From: Streptomyces sindenensis
GTDB lineage: Bacteria; Actinomycetota; Actinomycetes; Streptomycetales; Streptomycetaceae
Reading direction: 5' to 3'
Assembly (NCBI RefSeq): GCF_014649035.1
Contig: NZ_BMSG01000008.1
Span: forward strand, 124,001 to 188,000
Length of the DNA: 64,000 nucleotides
The notes under the pieces are model-generated. The model ran no database searches, had not been told where the DNA came from, and worked only from the letters and a program-made list of their open reading frames with translations. Position 1 is the first letter of the stretch, and the number at the start of each line of letters is the position of its first letter. A program made the translations under genes and the position numbers. Of this stretch, positions 7,639 to 14,476 are shown piece by piece.

Positions 7639-8512
7639 GGCTCTGCGCACGTGGTCCGGCGCGCAGATGCGCGCCCAGCGGGAGGCAGAGGAGGACGAGC
7701 CCCGCCCACATGGCGAACGCGAAGCTCCACAGCCCCATCATCAGCGCGATGGAGAGGTGGAAGAGGAAGCCGGCCGCCAGCAGGTACAGGCGGCCACGCC
7801 GCGGCAGCAGGAGGGCCAGGGCGAGGCCCAGTTCGATGAACAGGGGCACCCAGGTCAGAGCCGCGACCCCCAGAGGCTGCCGGACGACGGCATCCACCAC
7901 CGGATGGAGCCACCCGGGAGCGCCGAAAGCGAGGTTGTTGGTCCAGTACCACATCGCGGTTCCGTCCGCCCACTCCGTGTGGGGGAGCTTCGCGACGCAG
8001 GCCTGGAAGTACAGGAATGACATCTGCAACTGAGCCACGAACAGGGCGGAGCAACAGGCGAAGGCCGTGACCTGCGAGGGTACCGAGCCTGTCCGCTCCT
8101 CCGGCGGATCGTCCCAGTGCCGGCGCCGGGGATCGCCGAGGGCCGCGAGGGCGAGGAGGACGGCGAGGTTGCACGCGATCTGATCGCCGCCGTCGGGGAT
8201 GGCGATGTTGGCCCAGACGCTGTAGGTGATCCACAGGTGCGGCAGCGCCGTCCACCTGGGCCGCCAACCGGACGCGACGACGAGCAGGACCGCCACGCAC
8301 ACCAGGCGCGCCACGTCCAACCGCTGCTCGGGAACGTGGCAGAACAGGCCGATCGACCGCAGGCCGTCGCAGCCCACGAGGTCGTCGCGGCCCGCGGACG
8401 GGCGGAAGAGGGTGTCGGAACCGCTCCACAGAAGGGTGCCCGACGTGGCGAGCGCCACCAGCGTGCGTGCCAGTCCGTAGACGTTGGTCCACGGCGACGG
8501 GAAGGATCTCAT
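7592..8512 (-). CDS. SdpB-family membrane protein (HTTM domain) of SDP-like toxin system
   Basis: ATG at 8512 overlaps the sdpA stop (ATGA). The 306-residue protein is highly hydrophobic, with six or more membrane spans, and matches the SdpB/HTTM type: RSFPSPWTNVYGLARTLVA near the start, PEQRLDVARLVC, WITYSVWANIAIPDGGDQI, SFLYFQACVAKL and WADGTAMWYW. In Bacillus subtilis, SdpA and SdpB are both needed to turn the SdpC precursor into the 42-residue SDP toxin. The C-terminal tail (SLTPPGRPPAPAAAAR) is coded inside the end of the convergent TetR gene, so it may be a junction product with no function. Gene order here is C-A-B rather than the Bacillus A-B-C. Confidence 0.85.
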   Translation of the reverse strand: MRSFPSPWTNVYGLARTLVALATSGTLLWSGSDTLFRPSAGRDDLVGCDGLRSIGLFCHVPEQRLDVARLVCVAVLLVVASGWRPRWTALPHLWITYSVWANIAIPDGGDQIACNLAVLLALAALGDPRRRHWDDPPEERTGSVPSQVTAFACCSALFVAQLQMSFLYFQACVAKLPHTEWADGTAMWYWTNNLAFGAPGWLHPVVDAVVRQPLGVAALTWVPLFIELGLALALLLPRRGRLYLLAAGFLFHLSIALMMGLWSFAFAMWAGLVLLCLPLGAHLRAGPRAQSLTPPGRPPAPAAAAR

Positions 8513-9105
8513 CCGCACTTCACCTCCAGGACCCGCACGCTCTTCGGTGTGTGGGTCTCCGCGTAGAAGTCGCGCCAGGCGTACGGAACGGGCAGCTGGT
8601 CGACCAGCGCGACCCGGCCGCACAGGGTGGGCGACGGTGACGGGTTGCCCACCGGGGTGACGTCCGCGCTCGCGCGGTCGAGGCAGTCCGTCAGCGCACG
8701 GCGTTCGCACGCGAAGGGTTCGCTGTCCTGGACCTGGTAGAACAGCAGGCCGGTCTCCAGGCCCTGGGCTCGCGACTCCCGGTTGAAGCCGTACTCGGCG
8801 TGCCGGCCCGCCCGCAGGCTGCGCCAGGCTCCGTCGACCAGGCCGTAGGGGTCCATGTCCGTCTCCCTCGGGGACTTGGTGAAGAACGCCCACCCTTGCG
8901 GGACCACGGTCCGCGTCGCGGGTTCCACCGAACCCTGTCCCGGCAACTTCACTGCGTTGTCCGGCAGTTGCGTCTGCACCACATACAGCAGGAGCACCGC
9001 CCACACCGCGGTGACTCCGGTCGCCAGGGACCGCGGGACGCTACGGGTACGGGGCGGGGAGACCGACAGCCGGGCCCACCGGCGGCCGCTCGCTGGCCAG
9101 TTCAT
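8509..9105 (-). CDS. SdpA-family protein of SDP-like toxin system
   Basis: ATG at 9105 follows GAAGGAAGA by about 6 nt. The 198-residue protein has a basic N-terminus, one membrane span at about 25-45 (SLATGVTAVWAVLLLYVVQT) and an exported domain with PQGWAFFTKSPRETDMDPY, GLETGLLFYQVQDSEPFACE and CGRVALVDQLPVPYAWR. These match the SdpA family. The domain carries several cysteines (Cys in FACER, TDCLD, LCGR, KCG), so disulfides are likely outside the membrane. It probably works with SdpB at the membrane to mature the SdpC product. The gene is translationally coupled to sdpB and separated from sdpC by two strong hairpins. Confidence 0.85.
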   Translation of the reverse strand: MNWPASGRRWARLSVSPPRTRSVPRSLATGVTAVWAVLLLYVVQTQLPDNAVKLPGQGSVEPATRTVVPQGWAFFTKSPRETDMDPYGLVDGAWRSLRAGRHAEYGFNRESRAQGLETGLLFYQVQDSEPFACERRALTDCLDRASADVTPVGNPSPSPTLCGRVALVDQLPVPYAWRDFYAETHTPKSVRVLEVKCG

Positions 9106-9138
9106 ACGAGGTCTTCCTTCGCTCGTCGCTCGACGCGG

Positions 9139-9182
9139 GCACCGTTCTTCCCCGGCACCGGGGCGCCGGGGAAGAACGGTGC
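9139..9182 (-). terminator. Strong hairpin 2 between sdpC and sdpA
   Basis: Perfect 18-bp arms (9139-9156 and 9165-9182, GCACCGTTCTTCCCCGGC and its complement) with an 8-nt loop, ending 33 nt before the sdpA start. No U-tract follows. It should reduce read-through from the toxin gene into sdpAB or protect the sdpC message 3' end. Confidence 0.75.
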
Positions 9183-9203
9183 GGGACGGCTGACGCGTCG
9201 GCC

Positions 9204-9248
9204 CGGCGGGGTGTCCGGGCCGAGGAGCCGGCTCCGGACACCCCGCCG
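9204..9248 (-). terminator. Strong hairpin 1 immediately after sdpC stop codon
   Basis: Perfect 15-bp arms (9204-9218 and 9234-9248, CGGCGGGGTGTCCGG and its complement), plus a short inner GCCG/CGGC pairing. It begins 3 nt after the sdpC stop. With the hairpin at 9139-9182 it forms a tandem stem-loop barrier in the 146-nt sdpC-sdpA gap. Confidence 0.75.
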
Positions 9249-9251
9249 CCG

Positions 9252-9875
9252 TCAGGCGCCCTTCAGAAGCGTCGTCAGGAGGGCGATGCTCTCCTCCGCC
9301 GACAGCATCGGCCGCTGCTCCATCCAGAAGTGCTGGACGTCCCACGCCACCTCGGCGTTGTAGACGGCGACGACGTTGCCGACCACCGCGACGTTCACCG
9401 CGACGACGACGGCGACACACGCCCCGGTGCTGCCGTCCCCGCTCTTCTCGATGACCTTGACGTGGTTCTTGAGAAGCGCCGAGGTGTGGTCCAGTGCGGC
9501 TTCGACCCGTCGGGGGTCGCCGCTGCGGAGGTCGGCGGAGAGCCCGGCGAAGAAGCCCGGCTCGCGCTTCTCCATGGCGTCCATCAGCTTGCGGACCGCG
9601 GTCACGGACTTGACGCTGCGGTTCTCCTGCAACGTCTTCTTCGAACTGCGGTAGTAGCCGCCCGCGATGAGGCTGTCGGCCACCCGTCCCTGGGTGAAGA
9701 CCAGGCCGCCGAACAGGGCGCGGCCGTCCTCCTCCGCCGATGCGGCCTTCTTGACCGCCACGGCGGCCGGCGGGGCCGTCCGCGCCGCGGACGCCTGAGC
9801 GGTGCTGACGACACCGGCCCCCAGGGCGACGGCCGCCGCGAGGGCGGTGGCGATCACCTTCGGTGAGAACTGCAC
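9252..9875 (-). CDS. SdpC-family antimicrobial peptide precursor
   Basis: GTG at 9875 follows GGGGAGG by 7 nt. The 207-residue precursor has a signal peptide (about 1-30, cleavage near AQASA) and the family motif ALFGGLVFTQGRVADSL (about 53-69). A very hydrophobic stretch at about 152-184 (ACVAVVVAVNVAVVGNVVAV, then YNAEVAWDVQHFW) occupies the place of the Bacillus SDP peptide and resembles it in its Val/Ala content and C-terminal aromatics. In B. subtilis the mature 42-residue toxin has two cysteines that form a disulfide and it collapses the proton motive force of neighbours. Here the whole precursor has one cysteine (Cys153). It leads a C-A-B unit. No SdpI-type immunity gene is nearby. Confidence 0.85.
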   Translation of the reverse strand: MQFSPKVIATALAAAVALGAGVVSTAQASAARTAPPAAVAVKKAASAEEDGRALFGGLVFTQGRVADSLIAGGYYRSSKKTLQENRSVKSVTAVRKLMDAMEKREPGFFAGLSADLRSGDPRRVEAALDHTSALLKNHVKVIEKSGDGSTGACVAVVVAVNVAVVGNVVAVYNAEVAWDVQHFWMEQRPMLSAEESIALLTTLLKGA

Positions 9876-10033
9876 AGGAATGCCTCCCCTTTCTGTTCCA
9901 TGCCCACCGCCGCACCGTCCCGCGACCACGTCCGAGACCACCGGGCCGGCGCGGCTCCGCGTCGAGCGGAAGTCAGGCGGAAGACAGCGGGTGAGCGACC
10001 AATGGAGGCAACCAAAGCAGCCGGTCGGAGACC

Positions 10034-10062
10034 GGGGTACCCACCAGAAAAGGGGGTATCCC
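10034..10062. promoter_or_regulatory. Two near-palindromic boxes upstream of sdpC
   Basis: GGGGTACCC (10034-10042) and GGGGTATCCC (10053-10062) lie 19 bp apart start to start, 160-190 bp upstream of the sdpC start. Each is close to self-complementary. The pair could be an operator for the sdp promoter. No convincing -35/-10 was found, so this is tentative. Confidence 0.3.
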
Positions 10063-10108
10063 GCGCACCCCGGCCTGCGTACGCTCCCGGCAGCCGGACG
10101 CACGACGA

Positions 10109-10140
10109 AGCGCTCGGCCGGGAAACCCCGGCCGAGCGCT
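10109..10140 (-). terminator. Terminator of icmA
   Basis: Perfect 14-bp arms (AGCGCTCGGCCGGG at 10109-10122 and its complement at 10127-10140) with a 4-nt loop, about 85 nt downstream of the icmA stop and upstream of sdpC on the same strand. It separates icmA transcription from the sdp cassette. Confidence 0.75.
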
Positions 10141-10225
10141 GGTCCGGCCCCACACGTCACCGGACGTCAGTGGTCACCTGATGCGACGGCTCCACCGTGC
10201 GCCGCGGTCTCTCCCGCGCCGACGC

Positions 10226-11926
10226 CTAGAAGCCCGGCGGCTCCGTGTAGACGCCCCACTCGTCGCGCAGCACGCCGCAGATCTCGCCGAGCGTGGCCTC
10301 GGCCCGGACGGCGTCGAGCATCGGCGCGATCATGTTCGAGCCGTCGCGGGCGGCGGCGAGCATCGCGTCCAGCGCGGCCGCGACCTTGGCGTCGTCGCGG
10401 GCGGCCTTGCGGTCGGCGAGCTGGCTGACCTGGTCGCGCTCGACCTCGTGGCTGACCCGGAGGATCTCCAGGTCGCCGGTGACCGAGCCGTGGTGGACGT
10501 TGACGCCGACGACCCGCTTGTCGCCCTTCTCCAGGGCGCGCTGGTACTGGAAGGCGGACTCGGCGATCTCGCCGGTGAACCAGCCGTCCTCGATGCCGCG
10601 CAGGATGCCGGAGGTCATCGGCCCGATGGGGTGCTGCCCGTCGGGGTGGGCCCGGGTGCCGCGCTCCCTGATCTGGTCGAAGATCTTCTCGGCCTCGGCC
10701 TCGATCCGGTCGGTGAGCTGCTCGACGTACCAGGAGCCGCCCAGCGGGTCGGCCACATTGGCGACGCCGGTCTCCTCCATCAGCACCTGCTGGGTGCGCA
10801 GGGCGATCTCGGCGGCCTGCTCGGAGGGGAGGGCGAGGGTCTCGTCGAGGGCGTTGGTGTGCAGCGAGTTCGTGCCGCCGAGGACGGCGGAGAGGGCTTC
10901 GACGGCCGTCCGTACGACGTTGTTGTACGGCTGCTGCGCGGTGAGGGAGACCCCGGCGGTCTGGGTGTGGAAGCGCAGCCACTGGGCCTTGTCGGTCTTG
11001 GCGCCGTACGTCTCCTTCATCCAGCGGGCCCAGATGCGGCGGGCGGCGCGGAACTTGGCGATCTCCTCGAAGAAGTCGAGGTGGGCGTCGAAGAAGAAGG
11101 AGAGGCCGGGGGCGAAGGTGTCGACGTCGAGACCGCGCGAGAGGCCGAGCTCCACGTAGCCGAAGCCGTCGGCCAGCGTGTACGCCAGCTCCTGCGCGGC
11201 CGTGGCTCCGGCCTCGCGGATGTGGTAGCCGGAGACGGAGAGCGGCTTGTAGGCGGGGATGGAGGCGGCGCAGTGCTCCATCAGGTCGCCGATGAGGCGC
11301 AGGTGGGGCTCGGGCTGGAAGAGCCACTCCTTCTGCGCGATGTACTCCTTGAAGATGTCGGTCTGGAGGGTGCCGTTGAGCACGCCCGGGTCGACGCCCT
11401 GGCGCTCGGCGGCGACCAGGTACATGCAGAAGACGGGGACGGCCGGGCCGCTGATCGTCATCGAGGTGGTGACATCGCCGAGGGGGATGTCACCGAAGAG
11501 GATCTCCATGTCGGCGGCGGAGTCGATGGCGACCCCGCAGTGGCCGACCTCGCCGAGCGAGCGCGGGTCGTCAGAGTCGCGGCCCATCAGCGTCGGCATG
11601 TCGAAGGCGACGCTGAGGCCGCCGCCGCCGGCCGCGAGGATCATCTTGTAGCGCTCGTTGGTCTGCCGGGCGTTGCCGAAGCCGGCGAACTGGCGGATCG
11701 TCCACGTGCGGCCGCGGTAGCCGGTGGGGTGCAGGCCCCGGGTGAAGGGGTACTCTCCCGGCCAGCCGATCCGCTCGAATCCCTCGTACGTGTCACCGGG
11801 GCGGGGCCCGTACGCGGGCTCGACCGGGTCCCCGGAGAGCGTGGTGAAGTCCGCGTCACGCTTGCGGGCCTTGTCGTAACGGGCCTGCCAGCGGAGGCGG
11901 CCTTCCTCGATCGCGTCAGCGTCCAT
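10226..11926 (-). CDS. icmA: Isobutyryl-CoA mutase large subunit
   Basis: The 566-residue protein is a methylmalonyl-CoA mutase-type TIM barrel (YPFTRGLHPTGYRGRTWTI, QTNERYKMILAAGGGGLSVA, FDMPTLMGRDSDDPRS). It ends at GVYTEPPGF without the B12-binding domain found in full mutases. That length and domain content fit IcmA, which pairs with the small B12-binding IcmB encoded elsewhere and interconverts isobutyryl-CoA and n-butyryl-CoA using adenosylcobalamin. This feeds fatty acid and polyketide precursors. No ribosome site precedes ATG 11926; a promoter with its -10 six bases upstream suggests a leaderless message. A 24-bp palindrome overlaps that promoter. Confidence 0.92.
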   Translation of the reverse strand: MDADAIEEGRLRWQARYDKARKRDADFTTLSGDPVEPAYGPRPGDTYEGFERIGWPGEYPFTRGLHPTGYRGRTWTIRQFAGFGNARQTNERYKMILAAGGGGLSVAFDMPTLMGRDSDDPRSLGEVGHCGVAIDSAADMEILFGDIPLGDVTTSMTISGPAVPVFCMYLVAAERQGVDPGVLNGTLQTDIFKEYIAQKEWLFQPEPHLRLIGDLMEHCAASIPAYKPLSVSGYHIREAGATAAQELAYTLADGFGYVELGLSRGLDVDTFAPGLSFFFDAHLDFFEEIAKFRAARRIWARWMKETYGAKTDKAQWLRFHTQTAGVSLTAQQPYNNVVRTAVEALSAVLGGTNSLHTNALDETLALPSEQAAEIALRTQQVLMEETGVANVADPLGGSWYVEQLTDRIEAEAEKIFDQIRERGTRAHPDGQHPIGPMTSGILRGIEDGWFTGEIAESAFQYQRALEKGDKRVVGVNVHHGSVTGDLEILRVSHEVERDQVSQLADRKAARDDAKVAAALDAMLAAARDGSNMIAPMLDAVRAEATLGEICGVLRDEWGVYTEPPGF

Positions 11927-11932
11927 GCTTCA

Positions 11933-11962
11933 AATTTACTAGGACGTCCTAGTAAATGTCGA
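11933..11962 (-). promoter_or_regulatory. icmA promoter with perfect 24-bp palindromic operator
   Basis: Positions 11934-11957 are a perfect palindrome; each half reads ATTTACTAGGAC. On the minus strand a -35 TCGACA (11957-11962) and a -10 TAAATT (11933-11938) are 18 bp apart, and the palindrome fills the spacer and overlaps both elements. The -10 ends 6 nt before ATG. A repressor bound here would block polymerase. The MarR gene at 12449-12958 or an acyl-CoA-sensing regulator elsewhere are candidates. Confidence 0.75.
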
Positions 11963-12021
11963 TGGCAAACCGCCCGGCGCTTTGCGCGCGGGGCGGTTCG
12001 GGTGATCCAAAAGCCCTGGCC

Positions 12022-12348
12022 TCAGGCCTTCGCGGGGGCCGGCGCCGGGTCGGTGACCAGGGCGCGGGCCTCGCGGCTGACCTTCGGTTCGACGAAGAAC
12101 GAGGCGAAGGGGATGCAGCCCGCGGCCAGCACCCACAGGAGCTTGCCGAAGGGCCACTTCGCCTTGGAGCCGAGATCGAAGGCGAAGACGACGTAGACGA
12201 TGAACAGCACGCCGTGGATCTGGGAGATCAGCATGGTGTCGCCGGTCTCGAAGCCGTACTTCGCGATGATCGCCGCGGTGAAGACGAGCAGCCAGACGGC
12301 GGTGACGTAGGCCATCACCCGGTAGCGGGTGAGCACGTTCTGTTTCAT
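12022..12348 (-). CDS. DUF3817 family membrane protein
   Basis: The 108-residue protein has three membrane spans (VMAYVTAVWLLVFTAAIIA; ISQIHGVLFIVYVVFAFDLG; LLWVLAAGCIPFASFFVEP) and the family core IHGVLF-YVVF-KAKWP. A hydrophilic tail ends PAPAPAKA. No reaction is known for the family. It is paralogous to the protein at 21141-21491. ATG at 12348 is followed by KQNVLTRYRVMAY, typical for the family. It lies between the MarR gene and icmA on the same strand. Confidence 0.85.
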   Translation of the reverse strand: MKQNVLTRYRVMAYVTAVWLLVFTAAIIAKYGFETGDTMLISQIHGVLFIVYVVFAFDLGSKAKWPFGKLLWVLAAGCIPFASFFVEPKVSREARALVTDPAPAPAKA

Positions 12349-12448
12349 GGCATCGAGCGTAACCGGGCGACCGGGCCGATCTTCGCGCGACCCCTCCTGC
12401 GAGAGGGCCCCGTCCCGGCGGAAGAGGCCCCCGCGCGCGGGGCCGCGC

Positions 12449-12958
12449 TCACTTCTCCTCGAAGTCCTTGGCCGCGACCCGCAGGGGGCGCAGCATGGCG
12501 AAGATCTCGGCGCACTCCTCGGAGTCGTACACCCCGAGGCCGAAGTCGACCGCGACCAGGTCCCGGGTGGCCGCCTCGACGACGTCGCGGCCCTTGTCCG
12601 TGATGGAGGCGAGGGTGCCGCGGCCGTCGTTGGGGTTGGGCCGCTTGTCGACCAGTCCGGACCTGACCAGCCGGTCCACGGTGTTGGTGACCGAGGTGGG
12701 GTGCACCATCAGCCGCTCGCCGATCTTGGACATCGGCAGTTCACCGGCCTTGGAGAAGGTGAGCAGCACCAGCGCCTCGTACCGGGCGAAGGTCAGTCCG
12801 TACGGCTTGACGACGGCGTCCACCTCGGCGAGCAGGATCTGCTGGGCCCGCATGATCGAGGTGATCGCCCCCATCGAGGGCACGGGGCCCCAGCGCTGCT
12901 GCCAGAGCTCGTCGGCGCGGGCGATGGGATCGAAGGGAAGGCTGAGCGGCTTCGGCAC
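12449..12958 (-). CDS. MarR family transcriptional regulator
   Basis: GTG at 12958 has AAGG 8 nt upstream and lies 10 nt after the stop of the MFS gene, so the two are probably co-transcribed. The 169-residue protein has a winged helix at about 65-125 (LVLLTFSKAGELPMSKIGER, LMVHPTSVTNTVDRLVRSGLV) with the wing KRPNPNDGRGTLASITDKG. Dimerisation helices lie at both ends. MarR proteins usually repress a neighbouring transporter or catabolic gene and release DNA on binding a phenolic or acyl ligand. The nearby icmA palindrome is a possible target by position only. Confidence 0.88.
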   Translation of the reverse strand: MPKPLSLPFDPIARADELWQQRWGPVPSMGAITSIMRAQQILLAEVDAVVKPYGLTFARYEALVLLTFSKAGELPMSKIGERLMVHPTSVTNTVDRLVRSGLVDKRPNPNDGRGTLASITDKGRDVVEAATRDLVAVDFGLGVYDSEECAEIFAMLRPLRVAAKDFEEK

Positions 12959-12968
12959 GGCACTGACC

Positions 12969-14381
12969 TTACCGACTGGTCACATTCCGGTCAGCCCCGT
13001 CTCGTCCTTCGGTATCGGACATCTGCCCGGGGTCCGTCCGGCGGACCTCGGCGACGAGCAGGAGCGCGCATACGGTACCGATGATTCCGGATCCGGCGAC
13101 CACCTGGTGGACCGGGAAGAACTCGGCCGCGAGCCCCGCCAGCGCCATCCCGAGGCCCTGGACGGTCATCAGCCCGGCGGTGAGCAGGGTCATGGCCCGG
13201 CCGCGCAGCTCCTGGGGCACGGCGTCGACGAACCACTGGTCGAGCCCGATGACGTACGCCGCCCCGGCCCCGGCCAGCGCCAGGGCGGCCAGGGCGAGCG
13301 GCAGCCCCGGCCGGACCGCGTACACGAGCAGCGGCAGGAGCCCGACGGCGGCGACCGGCAGGACGATCCGGGAGCGGTTGCGGGGGCTGAGCGCGGACCC
13401 CACGAACAGTTCGGCCCCGATGTGCCCGACGGCCATCGCGCAGAGCAGCAGCCCGAGCGCGGCGGGCGAAGCCTTGATCGCGTCGGCGTAGGGGGCGGCG
13501 AGCGCCTCGGGGGCCACGACGAACATCGCGGGGAGCCAGAACAGCAGCATCAGGGCGCGGATGCGGCGGTCGCCCAGGATCAGGCGGGCGCCCGAGAGCG
13601 ACTCCTTGAGGAGCGTCCCGCCGCCGTCGCCGGTGGTGGCGCGGGCGGGGCGGTCCCGGGTTCCGAAGCGCAGGAGGGCGGCCGAGCAGAGGAAGGTCAC
13701 CACGGTGACGGTGATCGCGCCGCGCGGGGACAGCACGGTGAGCAGCACCCCGCCGGTTCCGAACCCGATGAGCATCGCGCTCTGCGAGACGATCCGCAGG
13801 AGGGAACGGCCCAGGACATAGAGGTCGCCCTCGCCGAGGATGTCGGTGAGCGCCGCCATCCGGGTCCCGGTGAAGACGGGCGCGATCGCGGCGACCAGGC
13901 AGCGCAGCGCGAGGAGTCCGGCGACCGGGGTGGCGGGCACCAGCATCACGGCGACGCACGCCGCGCAGAGCAGATCGCAGACGACCAGGACGCGGCGGGC
14001 CGGGTAGCGGTCGGCCACCCCGGCGAAGAGGGTGCCGCCGACGATGTACGGGAGCAGGCCCAGCGCGAACGTCAGCGCGCTGAGCAGCGGGGAGCCGGTC
14101 AGGTCGTAGACGAGCACGGTGAGCGCCAGCTCGCTGACGACGACGCCGAGCAGCGAGAGCAGATGGGCGGCGAAAACGGCCCGGAACTCGGCGACGGCGA
14201 AGACCGCGCGGTAGCCGCGCGGGGTGGCGGGCGCGGAGTCCGGGGCGTCGGAGCCCCGAAGCGTGGGCCCGGAGCCCGGGTCGGGGTGGGCGGCACGCTC
14301 CGGGGGCGGAGCCGGGATCTGCGCCGCCGGGGCGGGCGGGGTACGGGGTGTGTCCGCCGGGGCGGGGCTGTCGGTCGGCAT
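12969..14381 (-). CDS. Major facilitator superfamily transporter, probable drug exporter
   Basis: The 470-residue protein begins with a Pro-rich cytoplasmic tail of about 55 residues and then has about 12 membrane spans (FAAHLLSLLGVVVSELALTV, PLLSALTFALGLLPYIVGGT, FAGVADRYPARRVLVVCDLL). The loop AGVADRYPARR is the MFS A-motif region between TM2 and TM3. It would be a proton-driven exporter of unknown substrate in the cytoplasmic membrane. It diverges from an ArsR-type regulator gene across a 95-bp gap holding a clear inverted repeat, and it precedes a MarR gene by 10 nt, so it may answer to both regulators. Confidence 0.85.
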   Translation of the reverse strand: MPTDSPAPADTPRTPPAPAAQIPAPPPERAAHPDPGSGPTLRGSDAPDSAPATPRGYRAVFAVAEFRAVFAAHLLSLLGVVVSELALTVLVYDLTGSPLLSALTFALGLLPYIVGGTLFAGVADRYPARRVLVVCDLLCAACVAVMLVPATPVAGLLALRCLVAAIAPVFTGTRMAALTDILGEGDLYVLGRSLLRIVSQSAMLIGFGTGGVLLTVLSPRGAITVTVVTFLCSAALLRFGTRDRPARATTGDGGGTLLKESLSGARLILGDRRIRALMLLFWLPAMFVVAPEALAAPYADAIKASPAALGLLLCAMAVGHIGAELFVGSALSPRNRSRIVLPVAAVGLLPLLVYAVRPGLPLALAALALAGAGAAYVIGLDQWFVDAVPQELRGRAMTLLTAGLMTVQGLGMALAGLAAEFFPVHQVVAGSGIIGTVCALLLVAEVRRTDPGQMSDTEGRDGADRNVTSR

Positions 14382-14415
14382 GGGACGAGACTGGGGCCGC
14401 GGTAGCCATCCTCCG

Positions 14416-14437
14416 TAGACTTTCGGCTCAGGCCGAA
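14416..14437 (+). promoter_or_regulatory. Divergent MFS/ArsR operator with -10 element
   Basis: TTCGGC-TCAG-GCCGAA (14422-14437) is a 16-bp inverted repeat with perfect 6-bp arms in the 95-bp gap between the MFS and ArsR-type genes. A -10 element TAGACT (14416-14421) for the regulator gene directly precedes it, so the transcription start would fall inside the repeat. This is the expected layout for a self-controlling repressor. Confidence 0.6.
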
Positions 14438-14476
14438 TGTCGAGGCCCGCGAAGGCTTCGCGGCGGAGGGGGAGGC

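Noticed and set aside
12935..12985. Possible -35/-10 pair (CTGACC, TAAGGT) before the MarR gene
   Set aside because: The elements coincide with the last codons and stop of the MFS gene, and an AAGG ribosome site fits better with co-transcription.
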